A DNA stretch of 64,000 bases from Klebsiella quasipneumoniae subsp. quasipneumoniae. Lineage in GTDB: Bacteria; Pseudomonadota; Gammaproteobacteria; Enterobacterales; Enterobacteriaceae. The translations under genes were made by a program, and so were the position numbers. The notes beneath the pieces are model-generated. The model was given only the letters and a program-made list of their open reading frames with translations. It ran no database searches and was not told where the DNA came from. Positions 53,341-64,000 of the stretch are shown piece by piece (the first letter of the stretch is position 1; each line of letters opens with the position of its first letter). The DNA lies in assembly GCF_020525925.1 (NCBI RefSeq), contig NZ_CP084876.1, forward strand, positions 1,364,001 to 1,428,000. The letters are read 5' to 3'.

Positions 53341-54543
53341 TTACAGAACCAGAGCCGCAATAGAAGCAGACAGGACGCTGACCAGCGTGGAGCCGTAAAC
53401 CAGCTTCAGACCGAAGCGAGAAACCACGTTGCCCTGTTCTTCGTTCAGACCTTTGATCGCCCCGGCGATGATGCCGATAGACGAGAAGTTGGCGAAGGAG
53501 ACCAGGAAGATAGAGATAATGCCTTCCGCGCGCGGGGAGAGCGTCGAGGCGATTTTCTGCAGATCCATCATGGCGACGAATTCATTGGAGACCAGCTTGG
53601 TAGCCATAATACTGCCCACCTGCAGCGCTTCGCTTGCCGGCACGCCCATCACCCAGGCGACCGGGTAGAAGATATAGCCAAGGATCCCCTGGAAGGAGAT
53701 GCTGTAGCCGAACCAGCCGGTCACAGTGGCGAACAGGGCGTTCAGCGCGGAGATCAGCGCGATGAAGCCGATCAGCATCGCCGCCACGATAATCGCGACT
53801 TTAAAGCCCGCCAGAATGTACTCGCCCAGCATCTCGAAGAAGCTTTGACCTTCGTGCAGATTCGACATCTGCAGATTTTCTTCACTCTCTTCCACACGGT
53901 ACGGGTTAATCAACGACAGAACGATAAAGGTGCTGAACATGTTGAGTACCAGCGCCGCGACGACGTACTTCGGCTGCAGCATGGTCATGTATGCGCCAAC
54001 GATGGACATCGATACGGTGGACATCGCGGTCGCCGCCATGGTGTACATACGGTTGCGCGACATTTTGCCGAGAATATCTTTATAGGCAATAAAGTTTTCC
54101 GACTGGCCGAGGATCAGCGAGCTGACGGCGTTGAAGGACTCCAGCTTGCCCATGCCGTTGATTTTCGACAGCACGGTACCGATGGCGCGAATAACAATCG
54201 GCAGGATGCGAATATGCTGCAAAATACCGATCAACGCGGAAATGAAGACGATAGGGCACAGAACCTTAAGGAAGAAGAAGGCCAGACCTTTGTCGTTCAT
54301 GCTGCCGAACACGAAGTTTGTCCCTTCGTTGGCAAAGCCGAGAAGTTTTTCAAACATCTCGGAGAAGCCTTTCACAAAACCCAGACCAATATCGGAGTTC
54401 AGGAAGAACCAGGCCAGCAGGACTTCAATGACAAGCAGTTGAACAACATAACGAATACGGATCTTTTTACGGTCATGACTGACCAACAGGGCCAGTATAG
54501 CCACCACAACGATCGCGAGGACAAAATGCAAGACGCGGTCCAT
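53341..54543 (-). CDS. nupC: NupC, concentrative nucleoside:proton symporter
   Basis: A 400-aa transporter, the length of E. coli NupC, of the CNT family. Family motifs: [20 protein letters not shown] (about 104-123), [19 protein letters not shown] (about 148-166), the helix-rich core, and [14 protein letters not shown] near 328. It imports pyrimidine nucleosides and adenosine. The start at 54543 gives [13 protein letters not shown] as in E. coli; the frame is open 13 codons upstream. In E. coli it is controlled by CRP and CytR; a GTTGCATT octamer of the CytR type lies at 54704-54711. Confidence 0.96.
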   Translation of the reverse strand: MDRVLHFVLAIVVVAILALLVSHDRKKIRIRYVVQLLVIEVLLAWFFLNSDIGLGFVKGFSEMFEKLLGFANEGTNFVFGSMNDKGLAFFFLKVLCPIVFISALIGILQHIRILPIVIRAIGTVLSKINGMGKLESFNAVSSLILGQSENFIAYKDILGKMSRNRMYTMAATAMSTVSMSIVGAYMTMLQPKYVVAALVLNMFSTFIVLSLINPYRVEESEENLQMSNLHEGQSFFEMLGEYILAGFKVAIIVAAMLIGFIALISALNALFATVTGWFGYSISFQGILGYIFYPVAWVMGVPASEALQVGSIMATKLVSNEFVAMMDLQKIASTLSPRAEGIISIFLVSFANFSSIGIIAGAIKGLNEEQGNVVSRFGLKLVYGSTLVSVLSASIAALVL

Positions 54544-54728
54544 AGTTGCTCCAAATATGAGGCAGGTTAAATTTCCGTGCACATTCTATGCAACGGCTTT
54601 AAAGAAAACGAGATCAATTGCACACTATTGCAAGGAACTGTGACCAATGGCAAAAATAGTGATCAAACATCCACTTTTGTTATGTTACGTAAAGGTTTTA
54701 AAAGTTGCATTCTTGTACTACTCTTAAT

Positions 54729-54763
54729 AGCGGGCGCGATCGGGTTTACTGACGCCCGTTTTT
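54729..54763 (+). terminator. Terminator-like hairpin in the nupC-mntH gap
   Basis: CGGGCG (54731-54736) and CGCCCG (54753-54758) with a 16-base loop, followed by TTTTT (54759-54763). No protein gene lies upstream on this strand. A short stem and long loop make it a weak candidate. Confidence 0.3.
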
Positions 54764-54821
54764 CATTTCCGGCCAGCAATTGTTCCCTCCTATCACAGCA
54801 ATCATTATCTCCATTCTAAAT

Positions 54822-54840
54822 GAACTTGATAATCATTCGC
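54822..54840 (+). promoter_or_regulatory. Fur-like box upstream of mntH
   Basis: The site includes TGATAATCATT, 11 consecutive matches to the Fur consensus, and matches 14 of 19 positions overall. E. coli mntH is repressed by Fur with iron. Confidence 0.65.
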
Positions 54841-54854
54841 ATTTTGATAGCATG

Positions 54855-54876
54855 AAACATAGCAAAGGCTATATTT
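54855..54876 (+). promoter_or_regulatory. MntR box upstream of mntH
   Basis: AAACATAGC and GCTATATTT frame a 4-base centre, an imperfect palindrome almost identical to the E. coli MntR operator of mntH. It ends 13 bp before the start codon. Confidence 0.82.
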
Positions 54877-54889
54877 CCAGAGGCAGAAG

Positions 54890-56131
54890 ATGACTAGCAG
54901 TCGCGTTGAGAATAGCAGTAGTCGCGCCGCGCGCAAGGTGAAGCTCGCCTTAATGGGGCCAGCTTTCGTCGCTGCCATTGGCTATATCGATCCGGGTAAT
55001 TTCGCCACGAATATTCAGGCTGGCGCCAGCTTTGGCTATCAGCTGCTGTGGGTGGTGGTATGGGCCAACCTGATGGCAATGCTGATCCAGGTGCTCTCTG
55101 CCAAACTCGGCATTGCCACCGGTAAAAACCTGGCCGAGCAGATCCGCGACCATTACCCGCGCCCGGTAGTGTGGTTTTACTGGGTGCAGGCGGAAATCAT
55201 CGCCATGGCCACCGACCTGGCCGAATTTATCGGCGCTGCGATTGGCTTTAAGCTGGTGCTGGGCGTATCGCTTCTGCAAGGGGCGGTGCTGACCGGGGTG
55301 GCGACCTTCCTGATCCTGATGCTGCAGCGGCGCGGACAAAAACCGCTGGAGAAGGTGATTGGCGGCTTGCTGCTGTTTGTTGCCGTCGCCTATGTCGTTG
55401 AGTTGATCTTTTCCCAGCCCGCGCTGGCTCCCCTGACCAAAGGGCTGGCGATCCCTACGCTGCCCAACGGCGAGGCGGTATTCTTAGCCGCCGGGGTGCT
55501 GGGGGCCACCATTATGCCGCACGTGATCTACTTACACTCCTCGCTTACCCAGCACCTGCACGGCGGGACGCGAAAAGAGCGCTATAACGCGACCCGCTGG
55601 GATGTGGCGATCGCCATGACCATTGCCGGGTTCGTCAACCTGGCGATGATGGCGACCGCCGCGGCGGCATTCCATTTCAATGGCCATACCGGCGTCGCCG
55701 ATCTTGATCAGGCTTACAGAACGCTGGAGCCGCTGCTGAGCCATGCGGCGGCGACCATCTTTGGCCTCAGCCTGGTCGCTGCAGGTTTATCATCGACGGT
55801 GGTGGGGACTCTCGCAGGTCAGGTGGTCATGCAGGGCTTCATTCGCTTTCATATTCCGCTGTGGTTTCGCCGGGCGGTCACTATGCTGCCGTCGTTTGTC
55901 GTCATTCTGCTGGGGCTGGATCCAACGCGCATCCTGGTGATGAGTCAGGTGTTGCTGAGCTTTGGTATTGCGCTTGCCCTGGTACCGCTGCTGATATTTA
56001 CCAGCAATGCAAAGCTAATGGGAGACCTGGTGAATACCCGCTGGGTGAGAGGCATCGGCTGGGCGATAGTCGCGATTGTGGTGAGCCTGAACGGCTGGTT
56101 AATTGTGGGATCGCTGCTCGGGGTGGATTAA
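54890..56131 (+). CDS. mntH: MntH, Nramp manganese/divalent metal transporter
   Basis: A 413-aa (E. coli 412) proton-coupled Mn(II) importer with eleven helices. The metal-binding [20 protein letters not shown] (about 33-52) is in TM1, and the second signature [15 protein letters not shown] (about 206-220) is in TM6, with the metal-liganding Met. A ribosome binding site AGAGGCAGAAG precedes ATG 54890. Transcription is expected to be repressed by Mn through MntR and by Fe through Fur. Confidence 0.97.
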   Translation: MTSSRVENSSSRAARKVKLALMGPAFVAAIGYIDPGNFATNIQAGASFGYQLLWVVVWANLMAMLIQVLSAKLGIATGKNLAEQIRDHYPRPVVWFYWVQAEIIAMATDLAEFIGAAIGFKLVLGVSLLQGAVLTGVATFLILMLQRRGQKPLEKVIGGLLLFVAVAYVVELIFSQPALAPLTKGLAIPTLPNGEAVFLAAGVLGATIMPHVIYLHSSLTQHLHGGTRKERYNATRWDVAIAMTIAGFVNLAMMATAAAAFHFNGHTGVADLDQAYRTLEPLLSHAAATIFGLSLVAAGLSSTVVGTLAGQVVMQGFIRFHIPLWFRRAVTMLPSFVVILLGLDPTRILVMSQVLLSFGIALALVPLLIFTSNAKLMGDLVNTRWVRGIGWAIVAIVVSLNGWLIVGSLLGVD

Positions 56132-56156
56132 TGGCCTCCTGATGCGGAATAAAGCG

Positions 56157-56182
56157 AAGGGGAGCCGATGGGCTCCCCTTTT
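56157..56182. terminator. Terminator between mntH and ypeC
   Basis: AAGGGGAGCC (56157-56166), GATG, GGCTCCCCTT (56171-56180) and TT. Convergent genes on both sides. Confidence 0.82.
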
Positions 56183-56188
56183 CGTCTG

Positions 56189-56548
56189 TTAGTGATGGCC
56201 ATGTCCATGACCGTGACCGCGCCCGCCGGGACCACGTCCCCAGCCGCCGCGGCGATCGTCGCGGTCGCTCCAGCCCGCGCGATAGCCGCGCTCCCAGGCT
56301 TTATCTCTGCCTTTGTACCAGCCTTTGTGCCAGCCGTTGTCATGACGATGCCAACGGTTATCACGCCATTCATAGTGACGACGCCAGTAATCACGGTCGC
56401 GCCAGCTGCCACCGTCCCAGTAGTTACCGTAATTGTCACGATCGCCAATTTGTAATTTTATCGATGGCAACAGGGTGATTTCACCAGCGTTAGCGACTAA
56501 TGGCGCTGCGGCCAGCAGTACTGCTGCCAGAATCAGTGACCTGAACAT
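56189..56548 (-). CDS. ypeC: YpeC, DUF2502 secreted protein
   Basis: A 119-aa exported protein (E. coli 108). [20 protein letters not shown] ends in AG, giving a signal peptide cut before [10 protein letters not shown]. The mature part is rich in Trp, Arg and His, with repeated WRD/YRR blocks and a C-terminal [11 protein letters not shown] tail that could bind metal. Function unknown. The start at 56548 has GGAG upstream; a Met five codons earlier is not conserved. Convergent with mntH. Confidence 0.92.
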   Translation of the reverse strand: MFRSLILAAVLLAAAPLVANAGEITLLPSIKLQIGDRDNYGNYWDGGSWRDRDYWRRHYEWRDNRWHRHDNGWHKGWYKGRDKAWERGYRAGWSDRDDRRGGWGRGPGGRGHGHGHGHH

Positions 56549-56678
56549 ACTCTTCTCCTTCACGATCGGGGCCCTAAGCGGCCTGTTAACGTGATATTAC
56601 GGGCCGGTAAAGACCTATCGCATCGGACGAACTCCGAAAGCACAGAAAAGAGCACTTTTTGCTAAAGTAACATTTGCT

Positions 56679-60745
<4,067 letters not shown>

Positions 60746-60815
60746 GACAATGTCCTTGTTAAAGTTCAGGAGCACTACTTTGCCTTTGTCGGCGGGGACC
60801 GTCGATGCAAATGGT

Positions 60816-60829
60816 GCTGAAACGATAAA
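60816..60829 (+). promoter_or_regulatory. Cra (FruR) box between yfeO and glk
   Basis: GCTGAAACGATAAA matches the Cra consensus RSTGAAWCSNTHHW at all positions. It is 180 bp upstream of glk and 71 bp upstream of yfeO. E. coli glk is reported to be repressed by Cra. Confidence 0.6.
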
Positions 60830-61008
60830 GTTAAGGCGGCGTCTGATACCCGTGGCCTCGTTAATAGGCTACTTTGCATTGATTACAAACTAAATGTGAC
60901 CTGTGTCGCTAAACAAGGGGCGTCCGCGAGTTGGACGTTGTTGTTAAGCCGCCATGAATTTACAGTGTGCCAAAAGATTTATTTTGACTTTAGCGGAGCC
61001 GTAACGGA

Positions 61009-61974
61009 ATGACAAAATTTGCTTTAGTAGGAGATGTCGGGGGGACCAACGCCCGCCTGGCGCTGTGTGATCTGGCGAGCGGAGAGATCTCTCGTGCAAA
61101 GACCTATTCCGGGCTCGATTACCCCAGTCTGGAGGCGGTGGTACGCGTCTATCTCGAGGAGCATCAGGTGACGGTCAGCGAAGGCTGTATCGCTATCGCC
61201 TGCCCGATCACCGGCGACTGGGTGGCGATGACCAACCATACCTGGGCCTTCTCCATCGCCGAGATGAAGCGCAACCTTGGCTTTGCGCACCTGGAGATTA
61301 TTAACGATTTCACCGCCGTTTCAATGGCCATCCCGATGCTGAAAGCCGAGCACCTGATTCAGTTCGGCGGCAGCGCGCCGGTAGCCGGCAAACCGATCGC
61401 CGTTTATGGCGCCGGAACCGGGCTGGGCGTAGCCCATCTGGTACACGTTGATAAACGCTGGGTCAGTCTGCCGGGCGAAGGCGGCCATGTCGATTTTGCG
61501 CCGAACAGCGAAGAAGAGGGCATTATTCTGGAAGAGCTGCGCGCTGAGCTGGGGCATGTCTCCGCAGAACGCGTCCTCTCCGGTCCTGGTCTGGTCAACC
61601 TTTATCGCGCGATAGTCAAATCGGATGGTCGACTGCCGGAGAACCTGCAGCCGCGTGAGGTCACCGAGCGGGCGCTGGCGGATAGCTGCACCGACTGTCG
61701 CCGGGCGCTGTCGCTGTTCTGCGTCATTATGGGGCGCTTCGGTGGAAACCTGGCGCTGACCCTGGGGACGTTTGGCGGCGTCTATATCGCTGGCGGCATC
61801 GTGCCGCGCTTCCTGGAGTTCTTTAAAGCCTCCGGCTTCCGCGGCGGTTTTGAGGACAAAGGTCGTTTTAAAGCCTATGTCCAGGATATCCCGGTTTACC
61901 TGATCGTGCATGACAACCCAGGCCTGCTGGGCTCCGGCGCGCATCTGCGTCAGACGCTGGGTCAAGTGCTGTAA
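61009..61974 (+). CDS. glk: Glk, glucokinase
   Basis: A 321-aa cytoplasmic glucokinase, the length of E. coli Glk, which phosphorylates internal glucose with ATP. The phosphate-binding start is [16 protein letters not shown] (about 4-19), [10 protein letters not shown] (about 96-105) has the catalytic Asp, and GAGTGLGVA and [10 protein letters not shown] (about 137-170) form the sugar site. It works beside the PTS, whose general genes lie in this same window. In E. coli the fry genes separate glk from ypdB; here only 54 bp do. Confidence 0.98.
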   Translation: MTKFALVGDVGGTNARLALCDLASGEISRAKTYSGLDYPSLEAVVRVYLEEHQVTVSEGCIAIACPITGDWVAMTNHTWAFSIAEMKRNLGFAHLEIINDFTAVSMAIPMLKAEHLIQFGGSAPVAGKPIAVYGAGTGLGVAHLVHVDKRWVSLPGEGGHVDFAPNSEEEGIILEELRAELGHVSAERVLSGPGLVNLYRAIVKSDGRLPENLQPREVTERALADSCTDCRRALSLFCVIMGRFGGNLALTLGTFGGVYIAGGIVPRFLEFFKASGFRGGFEDKGRFKAYVQDIPVYLIVHDNPGLLGSGAHLRQTLGQVL

Positions 61975-61985
61975 GCGCATTCCTC

Positions 61986-62026
61986 CCGGGCTACTGTCGT
62001 AGCCCGGCCAGGCGGGGAGCCCCGCC
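61986..62026. terminator. Two adjacent hairpins between glk and ypdB
   Basis: CCGGGCTAC (61986-61994), TGTC, GTAGCCCGG (61999-62007), then GGCGGGG (62011-62017), AG, CCCCGCC (62020-62026). Neither has a T tract; they may be a REP-like pair that also ends the two convergent transcripts. Confidence 0.5.
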
Positions 62027-62028
62027 GT

Positions 62029-62766
62029 CTACAGATTCATCAGCTGGCGAAACTCTTTCACTTTACTGCGACTGACCGGAACCTGAAACTCCAGGTCGCG
62101 CAGGCGTAGCACATAGGTATTGTTAAACCACGGCTCAATTTCCCGAATTTTGCTGAGATTCACACAGTACGAGCGGTGACAGCGAAAGAAATGTGCGGTG
62201 GGCAGTTTGCTGCAGAATTCGGTAATGTTCATCGGCATGACGAATGACTCCCGGCGAGTGTAGACGAAGGTCATCTTCTCGTGCGCCTCGGCATAATAGA
62301 TATCATGAATGCTGGTGACGATGATCCGCTCATCTTTTATCAGATTGATGGTGTCGTTTTCCCGAGGCGCCACGCTGGTTAACCCGGAAGCGGCGTTATT
62401 TTGCTGCTGCCAGGCGGCGGTCAGCTTCTGCAGCATATTGATGATGCGCGACTCCTGGTAGGGCTTCAGAATGTAGTCAAACGCCTCCAGCTCAAAGGCT
62501 TCCACGGCGTGTTCTTTCCACGCGGTGATAAAGACGATAAAAGGCTTATGGGCGAACTGGCTGATGTTCTGCGCCAGCAGAACGCCGTCCAGCGATGGAA
62601 TATTGATATCGAGAAAGATGGCGTCGACCTTGTTGTGCTGGAGAAATTTCAGCACGTCCAGTCCGTCGTCAAAGCTGCCGACGATCTCCATCTGGCTGTG
62701 GGTGTTGATAAGCCAGGAGAGTTCCTGTTGGGCCAGAAACTCATCTTCCACAATGATAACTTTCAT
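62029..62766 (-). CDS. ypdB: YpdB (PyrR), LytTR response regulator
   Basis: A 245-aa regulator (E. coli 244): receiver domain (VIIVEDEFLAQQELSWLI at the start, phosphorylated Asp in AIFLDINIPSLDG near 52, Lys in YILKPY near 104) and a C-terminal LytTR DNA-binding domain (about 145-245, HFFRCHRSYCVNLSKIREIE). In E. coli the YpdAB pair senses extracellular pyruvate and activates yhjX. The start at 62766 has GGAGAAAAG just before it; an upstream ATG at 62781 overlaps the ypdA stop. Last gene of the ypdA-ypdB operon as seen here. Confidence 0.95.
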   Translation of the reverse strand: MKVIIVEDEFLAQQELSWLINTHSQMEIVGSFDDGLDVLKFLQHNKVDAIFLDINIPSLDGVLLAQNISQFAHKPFIVFITAWKEHAVEAFELEAFDYILKPYQESRIINMLQKLTAAWQQQNNAASGLTSVAPRENDTINLIKDERIIVTSIHDIYYAEAHEKMTFVYTRRESFVMPMNITEFCSKLPTAHFFRCHRSYCVNLSKIREIEPWFNNTYVLRLRDLEFQVPVSRSKVKEFRQLMNL

Positions 62767-62777
62767 CTTTTCTCCGC

Positions 62778-64000
62778 TCATGACAACAGAGACTCCGTCA
62801 GCGCCTGCGGCGTAGAGTGATTGGGGACATAAAAAGCGATCTCCGTTCCTGGCGTCAGGGTGCGGATATGCAGCCCCTCGCCATAGAGAAGTTTCACCCG
62901 ATGATGAACGTTGAGCAGGCCGATTTTGTTACCCGGCATTTCATCGGCTTCCACGCGGGCGACCACGGCGGGATCGATGCCGTTGCCGGTGTCGCGAACG
63001 CTGATGCGAACCCGATTACCGCACTCATTGATGCCGATCGTCACTACGCCTTTCCCTTTACACGGCTGAATGCCGTGCACAATGGCATTTTCCACCAGAG
63101 GCTGGATAAGCAGGCTTGGGATCACGCAGCTGACGTCGTCGTCAATATCATAGATAACCGTCAGTTTGTCGCCGAATCGCGCCTGTTCAATGGCGATGTA
63201 ATCTTTGATCTGATACAGCTCTCGTTTGATATCAATCTGCTCATCGTCTTTTAATTCGATGTTATAGCGCAGATAGCGCGACAGATTAAAAATGAGCTGG
63301 CGCGCGGTGTCCGGATTAAGGCGAATCGAGGAGGAGATCGCGTTCAGGGCATTGAATAAAAAGTGCGGGTTAATCTTGCTTTGCAGAGCGCGCAGCTCCG
63401 CTTTGTTGGCCATCTCCCGTAGCTGTTCGGCGCGGGAAACCTCCAGCTGGGTGGAGATGATTTGTGACAGGCCTATCGCCATCTCCTGCAGCGTCGAGGT
63501 GATGCGATGGGCGTGGCAGTAATAGATTTTTAGCGTACCGGTGACCACCCCTTTTTCCCACAGCGGAATGACCATCAAGGAGTGGATCTCCGGCGTGCGG
63601 TGGGCTTCATCATTGTTTTTAATAATGATTTTTCCATAACGGATGGCCTGTCGGGTGGTGGGACTGATGACATCGTTATGATGTTGATAGTTGGCTTCAC
63701 CGACGCCCACGTAGGCCAGCACGTGTTCCGTATTGGTGATCGCCACCGCGTCGGCGGTAATGTCGCGGCGGATAATGTCGCAAACCTGGCGCAGAGAATC
63801 GCTGTTGACCTGACGGAACAGCGGCAGGGTTTTGTTGGCAATGTCGAGCGCCAGTTTCGCCTGCCGCGCGGCGCTGGCCTCCTTTTCCCCTTCCACGCTC
63901 TGCACCAGCAGCACGATAAAACCGATGCAGACGCTGCCGAGGATCATCGGGATACCAATTTTCGAGACAATATCCACGCCGAGGCTGAGGGAAGGGGCCC
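62778..64000 (-). CDS. ypdA: YpdA (PyrS), LytS-type sensor histidine kinase (5' end outside the window)
   Basis: The C-terminal 407 codons of a LytS-family sensor kinase (E. coli YpdA 565 aa); the frame is open to the window end, so the 5TM-LytS membrane part is mostly missing. Visible are the last membrane helix ([20 protein letters not shown]), a GAF-like domain (about 120 residues, [20 protein letters not shown]), the phosphoacceptor motif [14 protein letters not shown] and an ATP-binding domain with LVENAIVHG and DTGNGI. It pairs with YpdB. In E. coli the pair is part of a nutrient-sensing network with BtsSR. Confidence 0.95.
   Translation of the reverse strand, partial: APSLSLGVDIVSKIGIPMILGSVCIGFIVLLVQSVEGEKEASAARQAKLALDIANKTLPLFRQVNSDSLRQVCDIIRRDITADAVAITNTEHVLAYVGVGEANYQHHNDVISPTTRQAIRYGKIIIKNNDEAHRTPEIHSLMVIPLWEKGVVTGTLKIYYCHAHRITSTLQEMAIGLSQIISTQLEVSRAEQLREMANKAELRALQSKINPHFLFNALNAISSSIRLNPDTARQLIFNLSRYLRYNIELKDDEQIDIKRELYQIKDYIAIEQARFGDKLTVIYDIDDDVSCVIPSLLIQPLVENAIVHGIQPCKGKGVVTIGINECGNRVRISVRDTGNGIDPAVVARVEADEMPGNKIGLLNVHHRVKLLYGEGLHIRTLTPGTEIAFYVPNHSTPQALTESLLS

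Noticed and set aside
54577..54819. 80-codon plus-strand frame in the nupC-mntH gap
   Set aside because: No ribosome binding site, no conservation I recognise, and it covers the nupC control region.

Overview
The window is chromosomal backbone of a GC-rich enterobacterium, most likely Klebsiella (K. pneumoniae complex or a close relative). Gene order follows the E. coli K-12 segment from perM to ypdA almost gene for gene, protein lengths match E. coli orthologues closely, and coding GC is clearly above that of E. coli. The Klebsiella-like traits are an indolepyruvate decarboxylase gene between ypeC and yfeO, ptsJ next to pdxK, and the absence of several blocks found at the same places in E. 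coli (hyf, narQ, eut, mur/ucpA, xap, fry). No prophage, insertion sequence, CRISPR array or plasmid-type module was seen. The species call is inference.

Layout: 1-10500 holds perM (cut by the window edge), bcp-gcvR, dapA-bamC, an ERIC element in the purC upstream region, purC, ypfJ-tmcA, ypfH, and the yffB-dapE-ypfN operon. 10500-24800 holds the 19-codon gene ypfM, the RND pump gene acrD with a BaeR-like box, aegA, nudK, ypfG, tktB-talA, maeB and hemF. 24800-28800 holds amiA, ypeA-yfeZ, yfeY, yfeX and a broken DUF559 endonuclease-like gene. 28900-41700 is a sulfur and sugar-transport block: cysPUWA-cysM, a SnoaL-like gene, divergent ptsJ and pdxK with a coupled unknown 79-aa gene, ptsH-ptsI-crr, cysK and cysZ. 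41900-47300 holds zipA, ligA, ypeB, yfeH and yfeR.

47340-51000 is RNA-rich. It carries a valUXY-lysV type operon (three tRNA-Val UAC and one tRNA-Lys UUU, minus strand), a duplicated tRNA-Lys 3' end plus terminator, gltX, the paralogous yfeC-yfeD pair, and two tRNA-Ala GGC genes. 51100-64000 holds the EAL protein gene pdeA, nupC, mntH under Fur- and MntR-like sites, ypeC, a divergent aldo/keto reductase-ipdC pair with TyrR-like boxes, the ClC-type gene yfeO, glk with a Cra-like site, and the LytTR two-component genes ypdB and ypdA (ypdA cut by the window edge).

Functionally this is core metabolism. CysPUWA imports sulfate/thiosulfate, CysZ sulfate, and CysK/CysM make cysteine. HPr, EI and EIIA-Glc with Glk cover glucose entry and phosphorylation. 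DapA and DapE serve lysine and peptidoglycan synthesis; AmiA and ZipA act in cell division. I found no large undescribed system. The items most worth a second look are the lysV trailer repeat with a structured spacer, the ERIC element between the PurR operator and purC, the unknown gene coupled to pdxK, the TyrR-like boxes at ipdC, and the ptsH leader hairpin.
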